DNA of 64,000 nt from Neomicrococcus aestuarii (GCF_014201135.1 NZ_JACHDR010000001.1:62001-126000); one strand, 5' to 3'; shown: positions 43,919-53,363, numbered from the stretch's first letter. Numbers and translations are program-made. The notes: generated from the letters alone by a model not told the origin.

Positions 43919-45791
43919 AGTAGAAGTCCTCGATCACATCGGCGTGTGACTCCATCACGCTGTGGCGCTTGAGCTTCAGCGATGGGGTCAGGTGGCCGGA
44001 TTCCTCCGTGAAGTCCTCTTCCAAGATCAGGTACTTGCGGATGGATTCGGCCTTCGAGACCGTTGCGTTCGCTTGGTCAATGAAGGACTGAATCTCTTCC
44101 TGGACCTGTGGATTGTTAGCGGCGTCCTTGGGGCTGAGTTCACCCAGGCCGCGAGCCTTGGACCACGAGGCGAGCTCGTCAGCGTCCAACGTGATGAGGG
44201 CACCCACGAACGGACGATTCTCGCCAATCACCACCACTTGGGACACGATGCGGCTGGCACGGACGGTCTCTTCCAACTGATTCGGGGAGACGTTCTTTCC
44301 GCCGGCGGTGACAATCAAGTCCTTCGTGCGTCCGGTGATGGTCAAGAAGCCGTCATCGTCGAGCTTTCCGAGGTCGCCGGTCTTGAAGAAGCCATCCTCG
44401 TCGAAAGCGGCCGCGGTGGCTTCAGGGTTGTTGTGATAGCGGGCAAACACGCCAATACCCTTGATGAGCACTTCGCCGTTGTCAGCGATCCGGATGGTGG
44501 TTCCTGCAATCGGCAGGCCCACCGTTCCAACACGCGTTGCAGCCGGCATATTCACGGCAGCCGGAGCGGTGGTCTCTGTCAGGCCGTAGCCCTCAAGCAC
44601 CGGGATACCCGCGCCACGGAAGAAGTGAGCAACGGAAGCGTTCAGCTCGGAAGCGCCGGACACGGCGAACTTCACTTCGCCGCCCAGCACAGCGCGAATC
44701 TTCTTGAAGACCAAACGCTCAAAGAGAGCGCTCTGGGCTACCAGTCCAGCGCTCTTGAGCACCGAGAAGGGGCGCTTTGCGCCGCGAGACTTCGCGTCCT
44801 TGGTGATCGAGGAGTCGATCGCCGCAGTTTCGGCGAGGTGGAAAATCTTTCCGGAGCCGCCAGCTTCAGCCTTCGCGGTGGCACCCGAGCGGATCTTCTC
44901 GAAGATGCGCGGAACCGCGAGCACGAAGGTGGGCTTGAAGCTCGAAACATCGGGAAGCAGAGTTGCCGGGGACGCGTGCGCCACCAGGGTTCCCGTGTAG
45001 AGGCACACCAACTGCACGGCGCGGGCGAGCACGTGAGCTAGCGGCAAGAACATCAGGGTGCGGGAATCCGGTGGTACAACTTCGCTCATGGTGATCTTGA
45101 GGTTCACGGCGATCAAGCAGAAGTTGGCGTGCGTCATTTCGCAGCCCTTGGGGCGGCCCGTGGTGCCGGAGGTGTACACGATCGTGGCGGTATCTTGCAG
45201 TCCGGCCAAGGAGCGGCGCGCTTCAACTTCGGCATCGGACACACGGGCAGCGGCGCCCTCGTTCACGAACGCCGCCATGCCAGCGCCCAGTGGAACACCC
45301 GTCTCACCGGCCGGCGCGATCGTGGCAGCGTCGTCGTCCTCAAAAGTAAAGATCTGCACCGAGCGGCCACCATTTGCCGCGGCCTGAGACACCACATCCG
45401 CCCGCTGAGGGGTCTCCGCGAAGACGAACTTCACGTCCGCGTCCTTCAGGATCCACTCCACCTGATACGGGGAGCTAGTCTCATAGATGGGGACCGTGAT
45501 GCCGCCAGCGAACCATACGGCCATCTCCGCAAGCGTCCACTCGAAGCGAGTCTTGGACATAATCGCCACGGAATCACCGGCGGACAGGCCAGCGTCGATG
45601 AGCCGCTTGGCGCCCGACCGGACCAACGCGAGGTATTCGCTCGTGGAGACGTCCAACCATTCGGATGGGTCGTCCGGATTTCGCACTGCGTAGGGTGCTT
45701 GGCCCCCACGCTTGAGACGATCCATCAACAATTGACTGACCGAGTAGTTATCCGGAAGGTCCATTGCCAACGCGGAGGATGATTCACGCAC
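43908..45791 (-). CDS. Long-chain acyl-CoA synthetase (AMP-forming)
   Basis: A 627-residue adenylate-forming enzyme activating fatty acids with ATP and CoA. The ATP loop IVYTSGTTGRPKGCEMTH, LEGYGLTETTAPAA, and the hinge FFKTGDLGKLDDDGFLTITGRTKD are all present. Length and the FLPLAHVLAR region match FadD15-like enzymes. The GTG at 45791 with AAGGAG five bases upstream is chosen over an ATG at 45845, which overlaps pmt. EDDDAATIAPAG carries a motif copy. Confidence 0.92.
   Translation of the reverse strand: MRESSSALAMDLPDNYSVSQLLMDRLKRGGQAPYAVRNPDDPSEWLDVSTSEYLALVRSGAKRLIDAGLSAGDSVAIMSKTRFEWTLAEMAVWFAGGITVPIYETSSPYQVEWILKDADVKFVFAETPQRADVVSQAAANGGRSVQIFTFEDDDAATIAPAGETGVPLGAGMAAFVNEGAAARVSDAEVEARRSLAGLQDTATIVYTSGTTGRPKGCEMTHANFCLIAVNLKITMSEVVPPDSRTLMFLPLAHVLARAVQLVCLYTGTLVAHASPATLLPDVSSFKPTFVLAVPRIFEKIRSGATAKAEAGGSGKIFHLAETAAIDSSITKDAKSRGAKRPFSVLKSAGLVAQSALFERLVFKKIRAVLGGEVKFAVSGASELNASVAHFFRGAGIPVLEGYGLTETTAPAAVNMPAATRVGTVGLPIAGTTIRIADNGEVLIKGIGVFARYHNNPEATAAAFDEDGFFKTGDLGKLDDDGFLTITGRTKDLIVTAGGKNVSPNQLEETVRASRIVSQVVVIGENRPFVGALITLDADELASWSKARGLGELSPKDAANNPQVQEEIQSFIDQANATVSKAESIRKYLILEEDFTEESGHLTPSLKLKRHSVMESHADVIEDFYSKK
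45328..45337 (+). repeat. GCGTCGTCGT motif copy 14
   Basis: In the acyl-CoA synthetase gene, non-coding strand, read as Asp-Asp-Asp-Ala-Ala; preceded by GGCA, followed by CCTCAAAAG. Confidence 0.65.
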
Positions 45792-45823
45792 GGGTACTCC
45801 TTGACTTGCCTGAGAGAACGGAT

Positions 45824-47455
45824 TTAGCTCCAACTTGGCATCCAAATTCTCAATCGGTATTGATCGTACGGGATGGTTTCACCAGTCCACACTGGCCAAA
45901 AGAATGCTGACACCAAGAGCACGGCACCAATGAACAACCCTACGCCCACAAGGCCGATCGTGTGACGGACGGGATCCTGATAGTGGCGGCTGGTGATTCT
46001 GCCGGCCAAATACACGATCGCGAGGACCAAGAAGGGCTCGTAGCCAATCGTGTAAAAGAAGAACATGGTGCGTTCCGGATACATGAACCATGGAAGGTAC
46101 CCGGCGGCGATGCCAGCAAGGATCGCACCGGCCCGCCAGTCGCGGCTGCCGACCCACATGATCAACAGCACCACCATGGCCACGGAGCCCACCCACCACA
46201 ACAGCGGGTTTGGCAGATCGGTGATGGCCTGACGGCACTGCTCCACCGCGGTGCATCCATCGCTTCCGGTGCTGATTTGTTCAAAGAAGAACAAAACCGG
46301 GCGACCCGCGGCGAGCCAAGAGAAGGGGCCGGATTCCCAGTCATGATCAGAGCTCAACTGTTGGTGGAACGCATAGGCGCTGCGGTGATAGTCCGCAAGA
46401 GAATTGAGCCAATTCGGCAAGAAGGTAAGGCCTTCGCCGGGGTTTTCGGCGGCCCATTGGCGGTTGTAGCCGTCGGTGGAGAGGATCCAGCCGGTCCACG
46501 TGCTCACATACAAGACGGCGATGACGGGCATCATGGTGACGAACGCGAAGGCACCATCACGCAGGACAGCCGCGGTGAGCCAGTGCTTGATGCCGGCCTG
46601 ACGTCGAGCCTGTGCGTCCCACCACACGGCCAGCAAACAGAACACGGCGATGAACGCGAGCGCGGACCACTTGACGGAGACGGCACCGGCGAGCATCGCG
46701 GCGGCGACTAGCCGCCATGGCCGCCACAGAATCCAGGGGCCGTACAAAAGTTGTTTGGGGGTGGGGATTCCGCCGTTTGCGGCGGCCTGGGCAGCAACTC
46801 GGGCAGCGAGTTTGCGGCGCCCGTCATCGCGGTCAACCAACAGGAAGTACAGGGCTGCCACCACGAAGAACATGAGGAAAATATCCAGCAGTCCCGTGCG
46901 GGAGAGCACTAGTTGGTGTCCGTCCACGGCCACCAACAATCCGGCGAGCGCGCCGAGCGCTACGGACCGGAACATGCGTTGGGCAATCAGCGCGGTGAAG
47001 AGCACGGCGAGCGTGCCAAAGAACGCCGGGCCGGAGCGCCAGCCCATGCCGTTTTCCCACCCGAAGACCAGCATGCCAAGCGCGATCATCCACTTGCCCA
47101 GAGGCGGGTGAACCACATATTCGGGGCCACCGGCTAGGACGGGTGCGCCGGCGAGGAAACCTTCGTTGGGGTCTTCTGGCCACTGCAGCTCGTACCCGGC
47201 CTGAAGCATGGTGTACGCGTCTTTGACGTAGTAGGTCTCATCAAAGATCAGGGCGTGCGGGTGATCTAGATTGATGAACCGCATGATGCCCGCAAGAACG
47301 GTGATCAGCAGCGGGACAATCCAGCCCAGCCGGCCGGCGGACCAGCGGCGCATTCCGCGGGGGAGCTCGAGGAGCCGCGCCAGCAGGGATTCTTCGGTGA
47401 AAGCCTGTTTCGGATCGACGACGCGACGCGCGGCGTCCGGTTTCACAAGGCTCAC
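45824..47455 (-). CDS. pmt: Dolichyl-phosphate-mannose-protein mannosyltransferase
   Basis: A 543-residue GT-C enzyme with about 11 membrane helices. The first loop holds the catalytic acids in LIFDETYYVKDAY and VHPPLGKWMIALG; a VKWSALAFIAVFCLLAVWWDA block and the C-terminal PWFMYPERTMFFFYTIGYEPF are typical of bacterial Pmt (Rv1002c). It transfers mannose from polyprenyl phosphate to exported proteins. GTG 47455 is used; a GTG at 47479 is equally possible. In mycobacteria it is divergent from rsmI; here a nuclease gene lies between them. Confidence 0.92.
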   Translation of the reverse strand: MSLVKPDAARRVVDPKQAFTEESLLARLLELPRGMRRWSAGRLGWIVPLLITVLAGIMRFINLDHPHALIFDETYYVKDAYTMLQAGYELQWPEDPNEGFLAGAPVLAGGPEYVVHPPLGKWMIALGMLVFGWENGMGWRSGPAFFGTLAVLFTALIAQRMFRSVALGALAGLLVAVDGHQLVLSRTGLLDIFLMFFVVAALYFLLVDRDDGRRKLAARVAAQAAANGGIPTPKQLLYGPWILWRPWRLVAAAMLAGAVSVKWSALAFIAVFCLLAVWWDAQARRQAGIKHWLTAAVLRDGAFAFVTMMPVIAVLYVSTWTGWILSTDGYNRQWAAENPGEGLTFLPNWLNSLADYHRSAYAFHQQLSSDHDWESGPFSWLAAGRPVLFFFEQISTGSDGCTAVEQCRQAITDLPNPLLWWVGSVAMVVLLIMWVGSRDWRAGAILAGIAAGYLPWFMYPERTMFFFYTIGYEPFLVLAIVYLAGRITSRHYQDPVRHTIGLVGVGLFIGAVLLVSAFFWPVWTGETIPYDQYRLRIWMPSWS

Positions 47456-47552
47456 CCTGTGAACTTTACCGGCTAACACTTCCCAAACTGGGCAACTCCT
47501 CGAGCGTCCATGGAATTCATGGCAGTTGTTGAGAAAGGATGCGCCAGCGCTA

Positions 47553-48233
47553 CTAGCGGCGGGCGACCGTCACGGTGACGTTCGGGCAACCGGCTGCCAA
47601 GCGAGTCAGTGCCGCCTTCTCCGTGGCGTCCACGGTGAGGCCCCAACGCTTCTTCACGGCAACCCAGCTGGTGACGTACGCGCAACGGTTCTTCGGTGGC
47701 AACCACTGCTCGGGGCCGCGCGCTCCCTTGGAGGAGTTCAATGCGCTGGTCTGAGCGTTCAGGGTGCGCTTGTCAGAGATGTCGTTGTAGAACGCCACGC
47801 GCTTGGCTTGCGTCCACTTCTTCGCGCCGGATCCCCAGGCTTCGTGGACGGGAACGGTGTGGTCGATCTGAACGGTGGTGGCGCTCGTGTGGATTTTGTT
47901 GTCCCACGTGGTCACCCATTTGCCGTACTTCACGCTACAGCGGCGCGAAGAGGTGTAGGTGGCCGTGACGCGGGTTTCCTGCAAGAGGACTTCGTGGCGC
48001 GAGTTTTGGCAGTCCTTGTTGGCGTCGATCCACTGACCGAAGTAACGGTCGCGGTCATAGCCAGAGTTAGATTCTGCTGCGACTACCAAAGACTTCACCG
48101 CGGTGCGCAACGGTGCGCTGTACGTGGTGCCGGCGTCGGCAGGAGCTGCGCCACTGACGGCGATCAGTGCGATCGCAAGGGTGGAGGCCGCGGTAGCGAC
48201 GAAAGTGCGAAGAGAAGAGAGAGGCGATGCCAA
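47553..48233 (-). CDS. Secreted HNH-family (DUF1524-like) nuclease
   Basis: A 226-residue protein with a signal peptide (SSLRTFVATAASTLAIALIAVSGAAPADA) followed by a mature domain with the His-Asp motif TVQIDHTVPVHEAWGSGAKKW, NDISDKRTLNAQTSALNSSKG and PEQWLPPKNRCAYV, the fold of exported GmrSD/DUF1524-type HNH nucleases. Several Cys may form disulfides. It probably degrades extracellular DNA. TTG 48233 is used because GGAG lies seven bases upstream. Mycobacteria lack it at this place. Confidence 0.83.
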   Translation of the reverse strand: MASPLSSLRTFVATAASTLAIALIAVSGAAPADAGTTYSAPLRTAVKSLVVAAESNSGYDRDRYFGQWIDANKDCQNSRHEVLLQETRVTATYTSSRRCSVKYGKWVTTWDNKIHTSATTVQIDHTVPVHEAWGSGAKKWTQAKRVAFYNDISDKRTLNAQTSALNSSKGARGPEQWLPPKNRCAYVTSWVAVKKRWGLTVDATEKAALTRLAAGCPNVTVTVARR

Positions 48234-48369
48234 GGTGTGTGACTCCAGTGATGCTGATGAGTTTCGAGGATCTCCCAAAACACAAGAGATTCAGCATATC
48301 TACTAGTCAGCGCAGAGACTCGAACTGTGACAAGTTCCCCGGTTGTGGCGCGGTGCGTAGGCTAGAGGG

Positions 48370-49233
48370 ATGGAACGTTCAGTCTCCCCGTTGCGCCCGG
48401 GTGAAATCGTGTTGGCCGGGACCCCCATTGGAAATTTGGGGGATACGACGCCGCGGCTTGAGCACGCGCTCCGCACCGCGGACATTGTGGCCGCGGAGGA
48501 TACGCGCCGACTCCACCACTTGGTCAACGCCCTCGGTATCACGCTCTCAGGGAGCGTCGTGAGCTATCACGAGCACAACGAAGCGGAGCGGGCAGCGGAA
48601 CTGCTAGCTGCGGCGTCGTCCGGGAAAACCGTAGTGATTGTGTCCGATGCCGGCATGCCCACCGTCTCCGACCCCGGGTTCCGCGCCGTGCACGCCGCCA
48701 TGGAAGCGGGCGTGAACGTCACGGCGATTCCTGGCCCGAGCGCCGTGCTGACTGCGCTCGCCGTCTCCGGCTTGCCCACGGACCGTTTCACCTTCGAAGG
48801 GTTCATCCCTCGCAAGGCGGGGGACCGGGCGGAGCGGCTCTCCGAGCTCTCAACGGAACGGCGCACCATGGTGTTCTTCGAGGCTCCGCACCGGGTGGAA
48901 GCGCTGTTGGGCGCCATGATCGACGCTTTTGGTGCTTCTCGCCGTGTCGCGGTGTGCCGCGAACTGACAAAGCTCCACGAAGAAATCATCCGCGGCCCGC
49001 TCGAAGACGTCCACGCCTGGGCGAAAGACAACGAGGTGCGCGGCGAGATTGTGGTGGTGCTCGAGGGAGCCCCCGCGCAAGAAAAAGCGCAAGCCACGGA
49101 CCTGGTGGGAAGCGTGAACGAACTCATCGAATCCGGGCTCCGACTCAAAGAAGCCGTCCAAGCGGTAGCGCAGCGCGAACGCGTGCCACAGCGGGACCTC
49201 TACGCCGCTGTGGTGGAGTCCAGAAAGAAGTAA
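48370..49233 (+). CDS. rsmI: 16S rRNA 2'-O-methyltransferase RsmI
   Basis: A 287-residue SAM enzyme methylating C1402 of 16S rRNA. The tetrapyrrole-methylase fold is marked by VLAGTPIGNLGDTTPRLEHAL, ADIVAAEDTRRLHHLV, VVIVSDAGMPTVSDPG and IPGPSAVLTALAVSGLP. C-terminal RLKEAVQAVAQRERVPQRDLY is usual. It pairs functionally with KsgA, encoded 12 kb downstream; in mycobacteria the intervening genes are also few. Confidence 0.93.
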   Translation: MERSVSPLRPGEIVLAGTPIGNLGDTTPRLEHALRTADIVAAEDTRRLHHLVNALGITLSGSVVSYHEHNEAERAAELLAAASSGKTVVIVSDAGMPTVSDPGFRAVHAAMEAGVNVTAIPGPSAVLTALAVSGLPTDRFTFEGFIPRKAGDRAERLSELSTERRTMVFFEAPHRVEALLGAMIDAFGASRRVAVCRELTKLHEEIIRGPLEDVHAWAKDNEVRGEIVVVLEGAPAQEKAQATDLVGSVNELIESGLRLKEAVQAVAQRERVPQRDLYAAVVESRKK

Positions 49234-49355
49234 CCAATCCGTTGTGCGCGCGGACAAAGAACTGGCTAAGTAATTGTGCGTACTCAAATTGGAGTTGATT
49301 TAGCGGTGGACTACCGTGGAACCAATTCTTCCCGTCTACTAGTGCGGAGATCACT

Positions 49356-50843
49356 ATGACTATCACTCCTGAACGCGAAGCCGAACTACTGGCCTCGACC
49401 CCCAAGGGTCTGCTCATCAATGGCGAATGGCGCGACGCTTCCGACGGCGGCACGTACGACGTCCACGACCCAGCCACCGGCAAGGTCCTCGCGACCCTCG
49501 CCTCCGCTACCTCCGAGGACGCGATTGCAGCCCTCGACGCTGCCGATGCAGCACAGGCCAAGTGGGCACTGACCGCTCCTCGCGAGCGCTCGATCATCCT
49601 TCGCCGCGCCTTCGACATCATCGCTGAGCGTGCCGAGGACTTCGCCCTCATCATGACCCTCGAAATGGGCAAGCCTTTCAAGGAAGCCCTCGGCGAGGTC
49701 ACCTACGGCAACGAGTTCTTGCGCTGGTTCTCCGAAGAAGCAGTGCGCGACTACGGCCGCTACGTCACCACCCCAGAAGGCAAGAACAAGATCCTCGTGC
49801 AGCGCAAGCCAGTCGGCCCAGCCCTGCTAGTGACCCCCTGGAACTTCCCGCTCGCCATGGCCACCCGCAAGGTCGGCCCAGCGCTCGCAGCAGGTTGCAC
49901 GGCCATCTTGAAGCCAGCAAAGCTCACCCCGCTCACCTCCCAGCTGTTTGGCCAGGTCCTTATCGAGGCCGGCGTCCCAGCAGGTGTCGTGAACATCGTG
50001 TCCTCCAAGTCCGCATCCGGCATCTCCGGTCCGCTCATGAAGGATCACCGCCTCCGCAAGATCTCCTTCACCGGCTCCACCCCAGTGGGACGCCAGTTGC
50101 TCAAGGACGCCGCCGACAACGTGCTGCGCACCTCGATGGAACTTGGCGGCAACGCTCCGTTCATCGTCTTCGAAGACGCTGACCTGGACAAGGCTGTTGA
50201 AGGCGCCATGGCTGCCAAGATGCGCAACATGGGCGAGGCTTGCACCGCCGCTAACCGTTTCTTGGTTCAGGACACGGTTGCCGATGAGTTCACCAAGAAG
50301 TTCGCTGCCGCTTTGTCTGCTTTGAAGCTGGGCCGCGGTACCGAAGAAGATTCGCAGGTTGGCCCCATCATCGACTCGGGCGCTCGCGATGACATCCACG
50401 AGCTCGTGACGGCTGCTGTTTCTGCCGGCGCTTCCGTGGTTACCGGCGGCCAGAAGGTAGAAGGCGATGGCTTCTTCTACCAGCCAACCGTCTTGAACAA
50501 CGTGCCTAACGACGCCGAGATCCTCCGCCAGGAAATCTTCGGACCGGTTGCTCCTGTCACCACGTTCGCTACCGAAGCTGACGCCATCAAGCTGGCTAAC
50601 GCTTCCGAGTACGGCTTGGCGTCCTACGTCTTCACGAAGGACTTCTCCAAGCTCTTGCGCGTGGCTGAGCAGATCGAATTCGGCATGGTGGGCTTCAATG
50701 CCGGCGTCATCTCCAACGCTGCGGCACCTTTCGGTGGCGTGAAGCAGTCCGGTCTGGGCCGTGAAGGCGGTGCCGAGGGTATCGACGAATACACCACCGT
50801 GCAGTACATCGGCATTGCTGATCCTTTCGCTGACGCTAAGTAG
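49356..50843 (+). CDS. gabD: NAD(P)-dependent succinate-semialdehyde dehydrogenase
   Basis: A 495-residue aldehyde dehydrogenase. The catalytic Glu is in TSMELGGNAPFIV and the Cys in MGEACTAANRF; NAD-binding TPWNFPLAMATRK and FTGSTPVGRQL are present, and GVKQSGLGREGG closes the fold. The sequence best resembles GabD, oxidising succinate semialdehyde to succinate in GABA breakdown. No gabT is adjacent, so other aldehydes remain possible. A strong terminator follows. Confidence 0.88.
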   Translation: MTITPEREAELLASTPKGLLINGEWRDASDGGTYDVHDPATGKVLATLASATSEDAIAALDAADAAQAKWALTAPRERSIILRRAFDIIAERAEDFALIMTLEMGKPFKEALGEVTYGNEFLRWFSEEAVRDYGRYVTTPEGKNKILVQRKPVGPALLVTPWNFPLAMATRKVGPALAAGCTAILKPAKLTPLTSQLFGQVLIEAGVPAGVVNIVSSKSASGISGPLMKDHRLRKISFTGSTPVGRQLLKDAADNVLRTSMELGGNAPFIVFEDADLDKAVEGAMAAKMRNMGEACTAANRFLVQDTVADEFTKKFAAALSALKLGRGTEEDSQVGPIIDSGARDDIHELVTAAVSAGASVVTGGQKVEGDGFFYQPTVLNNVPNDAEILRQEIFGPVAPVTTFATEADAIKLANASEYGLASYVFTKDFSKLLRVAEQIEFGMVGFNAGVISNAAAPFGGVKQSGLGREGGAEGIDEYTTVQYIGIADPFADAK

Positions 50844-50863
50844 TTCTTAGCTTCAATCGCAAT

Positions 50864-50897
50864 AGCGCGTCGCTTCCTTTCGGGGAGGCGGCGCGCT
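50864..50897 (+). terminator. gabD terminator
   Basis: AGCGCG-T-CGC pairs with GCG-G-CGCGCT, with an inner TCC/GGA stem, followed by TTTGTATTT. Confidence 0.85.
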
Positions 50898-50939
50898 TTG
50901 TATTTAAGCACTGAGTACGACGGCGATGAACTGTTCTTC

Positions 50940-51060
50940 GACGCGTTGTGGATATCCGAACATATAATCTATAACTGTGGGTAAATGAAAAATACTTATC
51001 CACAAATTAGCCGATTTAGTGGTTATTCGCTTGTATGTTCGATAGGGTTGATTTATCAAT
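50940..51060. promoter_or_regulatory. A+T-rich segment with three DnaA-box-like sites
   Basis: TGTGGATAT (50947-50955), TGTGGGTAA (50976-50984) and a perfect consensus TTATCCACA (50996-51004) lie within 58 bases of markedly A+T-rich DNA that also contains TATAAT (50963-50968). They precede the DUF222/HNH gene and could place it under DnaA control or titrate DnaA. Confidence 0.55.
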
Positions 51061-51089
51061 TCGATCCCGAGGCTACGGGGGCTGATCGC

Positions 51090-52565
51090 ATGACCACCAC
51101 GCCACTACTCCAACGAATGCTCACTTACTCAGACTCTTTGCGGGCTGAGTTCGATTCCCTATCCGACACCCAGCTGACCCGACTCAGCGATGACCAATGG
51201 GCGGAGTATGCTGACGCAGTCGAAGCCATGTCCCGGTTTCTCACGCGGTTTCAGGTGCATGCCGCTGCCGCGTTTGTTCGTGCGGCGCAGGACGCTCAGG
51301 CTGCTGGAGTGGGCACGCGATTGCGCACGAAAACTCCTGAGGAGCGTTTGGCTGAACGACTAGGCGTGACGAAGTCTGAGATCCGTCGGCGCGTGGCTCT
51401 CGCCGACTCCTTGCAGGAAAACACCGATGAATACGGTCAACCGATAGCTCCGAAGTACCCGGCAGTGGCCGAGCTGTTCAATCAGGGTGGGACTAGCCTG
51501 TCCGTGGCTTCGACGATGATTCGTGAGCTCGACAAAGCCACAGTCCTCTCAAATGCCACGCCCGAACTGGATACTGCTCGGGTGCGGCGTGAGATGGAAG
51601 CCGCCCTTGTTCACGCCCAGCATCAAGGTGGAGCACCGTTGGTGACGACGGTCGGTAAGAACTGGTTGAACCGTTTGAACACGAAGAACATTCAGCCGAC
51701 CCCGGAGCTGGCGAAACAATTTCAAGGCTTGCACCTGATCGGCCGCAAGTACGGGTTGAACCATGGCGAATTCTATTTGGATGATGAGCAATGGGCGACC
51801 CTTCTCGCGGGCTCCTCGTTTGAAGCGAATCCACGCATCAAGACCACAAACGGTGCAAACGGTGCAAACGGTTCATCGGACACCCTTTTAGATGACGCCG
51901 TTTCGTGCCCATCAGATGATGATGCCGTGGCGGGCGAGCTGAAAGACATTCGAACACGTCCACAGAAGCTCGCTGACGGACTGATGCGCTCGATTCAAGC
52001 CGGGCTGTCCACGAACAAGCTCCCATGGAACGGCGGTTTGCGTCCTCAGGTCATGGTGACGATCGATGAGGAGACGTTGCAAGGTCGGATTGCTTCGGCG
52101 AAGACCTTCCAATCGCACTCGGCGCAGGTCGGACCGATCGACCCAGGCTTGATTCGACGAATCGCCTGCAATGCTGACATCCTGCCAGTCGTATTGAACG
52201 GTGAAGGACGAGTCCTTGACGTTGGGGCACCGCAGAGACTTTTCACTACAGAGCAACGGAAGATCTTGTACGCGAGAGATCTCGGGTGTTCCGCACCGGG
52301 ATGCACGGTTCCTGCGGATGGTTGCGAAGCGCACCACGTTCAGGAATGGAGCAAGGGCGGACCGACCACCATCGAGAACGGGGCGCTGGTTTGCCATTTT
52401 CACCACAAGCTCGTGCATGACACTCCATGGAAGATCGACATGAGCAGAGCCGTGCCTTATTGGGTGCCGCCGAAAGCGGTCGATCCAGATCAGAAACCAC
52501 GACGGAACTACCACTTTCATCCCGAGATTCTTGGGTTCGGCAGCGCCGAAGAAGCCACCGGCTAG
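51090..52565 (+). CDS. DUF222/HNH (13E12-repeat-type) endonuclease-like protein
   Basis: A 491-residue protein. The N-terminal DUF222 region (RMLTYSDSLRAEFDSLSDTQL, LAERLGVTKSEIRRRVALAD) is followed by a C-terminal HNH zinc nuclease site: GCSAPGCTVPADGCEAHHVQEW, then NGALVCHFHHKLVH. This is the multicopy actinobacterial 13E12-like family, often tied to mobile DNA. A (GGTGCAAAC)2 repeat encodes NGANGANG in the middle. The ATG at 51090 follows a GGGGGC; upstream in-frame codons run through A+T-rich DNA. Confidence 0.86.
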   Translation: MTTTPLLQRMLTYSDSLRAEFDSLSDTQLTRLSDDQWAEYADAVEAMSRFLTRFQVHAAAAFVRAAQDAQAAGVGTRLRTKTPEERLAERLGVTKSEIRRRVALADSLQENTDEYGQPIAPKYPAVAELFNQGGTSLSVASTMIRELDKATVLSNATPELDTARVRREMEAALVHAQHQGGAPLVTTVGKNWLNRLNTKNIQPTPELAKQFQGLHLIGRKYGLNHGEFYLDDEQWATLLAGSSFEANPRIKTTNGANGANGSSDTLLDDAVSCPSDDDAVAGELKDIRTRPQKLADGLMRSIQAGLSTNKLPWNGGLRPQVMVTIDEETLQGRIASAKTFQSHSAQVGPIDPGLIRRIACNADILPVVLNGEGRVLDVGAPQRLFTTEQRKILYARDLGCSAPGCTVPADGCEAHHVQEWSKGGPTTIENGALVCHFHHKLVHDTPWKIDMSRAVPYWVPPKAVDPDQKPRRNYHFHPEILGFGSAEEATG

Positions 52566-52767
52566 AGCTTTGTCCGGAAAACCATCGATACCGAGGAGTC
52601 GTATCCCGCGCACTAGCCGATGACCTGCAAATAGATCAGGCAACACCGGCATGAGCGTGCGCACGAAGAGGGCCGCCGAACGGGGCCCATCCTGCCCGCG
52701 TCAACAACCAGCAGGCCACAACCATTGGCCGTGCGAAGTTCATGTTGTCTTGAAAACTGAATAGAGG

Positions 52768-52796
52768 GGCCCAACGCTCAGCAACAGCGTTGGGCC
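52768..52796. terminator. Terminator between HNH and VOC genes
   Basis: Perfect 11-bp arms GGCCCAACGCT and AGCGTTGGGCC around CAGCAAC; serves two convergent genes. Confidence 0.8.
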
Positions 52797-52804
52797 GGAT
52801 GTTC

Positions 52805-52867
52805 GACAGCAGACAGCAGACAGCAGACAGCAGACTGCAGTCAGCAGCCGGCAGGCGGCAGCCGGCA
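52805..52867. repeat. 7-bp minisatellite, nine units
   Basis: Four perfect GACAGCA units are followed by five diverged ones (GACTGCA, GTCAGCA, GCCGGCA, GGCGGCA, GCCGGCA), all keeping the 7-base phase and the final GCA. It lies just beyond the VOC gene stop. Confidence 0.9.
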
Positions 52868-52897
52868 GCCGACTGTCGTCGGAGTGGCAAAGCGTTC

Positions 52898-53311
52898 TTA
52901 GGACATTGCGCTGTCGGTACCTTGGTAACCGATGAGCCAGTGGAGTCCATAGCAATCCACGACCTGGCCATCGGTATCGCCCCACGGTTTGGCGGTGAGC
53001 GGATCGATCACTGTGCCGCCCTCGGACAGCTTGGCGAACCACTCGCGTAGCGTTGCCGGTGTCGTCGTGCCCAAGAGGGCCATCATGAGGCCCTCGGTTT
53101 TGACGGTGGTGTCTGTGTCTGAGGCATCGGCAGCGAACAGGTTTACCTCGCCGGTGAGTTGGCCGTGGCCGATGTTCTCTTGTGGTCCGTCGGTGCGGCT
53201 CAGGTCTTTGAGGGAATACATTTCAATGCTTCCGCCAAAGACAGCGTGGTAGAACTCGAGCGCGGTGCGCGCGGTTCCGGGGAACAGGATGTACGGAACG
53301 GGTCCAGTCAT
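52898..53311 (-). CDS. VOC/PhnB-like protein
   Basis: A 137-residue protein of the glyoxalase/bleomycin-resistance fold: VPYILFPGTARTALEFYHAVFGG, NIGHGQLTGEVNLFAAD, and AKPWGDTDGQVVDCYGLHWLI. The pattern is that of PhnB-like proteins (3-demethylubiquinone methyltransferase-like domain), whose function is mostly unknown. The ATG at 53311 gives a standard start. Confidence 0.85.
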   Translation of the reverse strand: MTGPVPYILFPGTARTALEFYHAVFGGSIEMYSLKDLSRTDGPQENIGHGQLTGEVNLFAADASDTDTTVKTEGLMMALLGTTTPATLREWFAKLSEGGTVIDPLTAKPWGDTDGQVVDCYGLHWLIGYQGTDSAMS

Positions 53312-53363
53312 GCGCGTCAATCTACAGCGTAGAGCCCTCCCCGGCTACCCCCTCCACTTAGGG

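Larger units (their letters stand above)
52566..52897. other. Convergent gap with hairpin and minisatellite
   Basis: No gene in these 332 bases. It holds a bidirectional terminator at 52768-52796 and a 7-bp tandem array at 52805-52867. A short frame on the minus strand rich in CCLLSAVCC is only the translated repeat. Confidence 0.6.

Noticed and set aside
52636-52971. Cys/Leu-rich 111-codon minus-strand frame
   Set aside because: It is the translated 7-bp minisatellite with neighbouring non-coding DNA.
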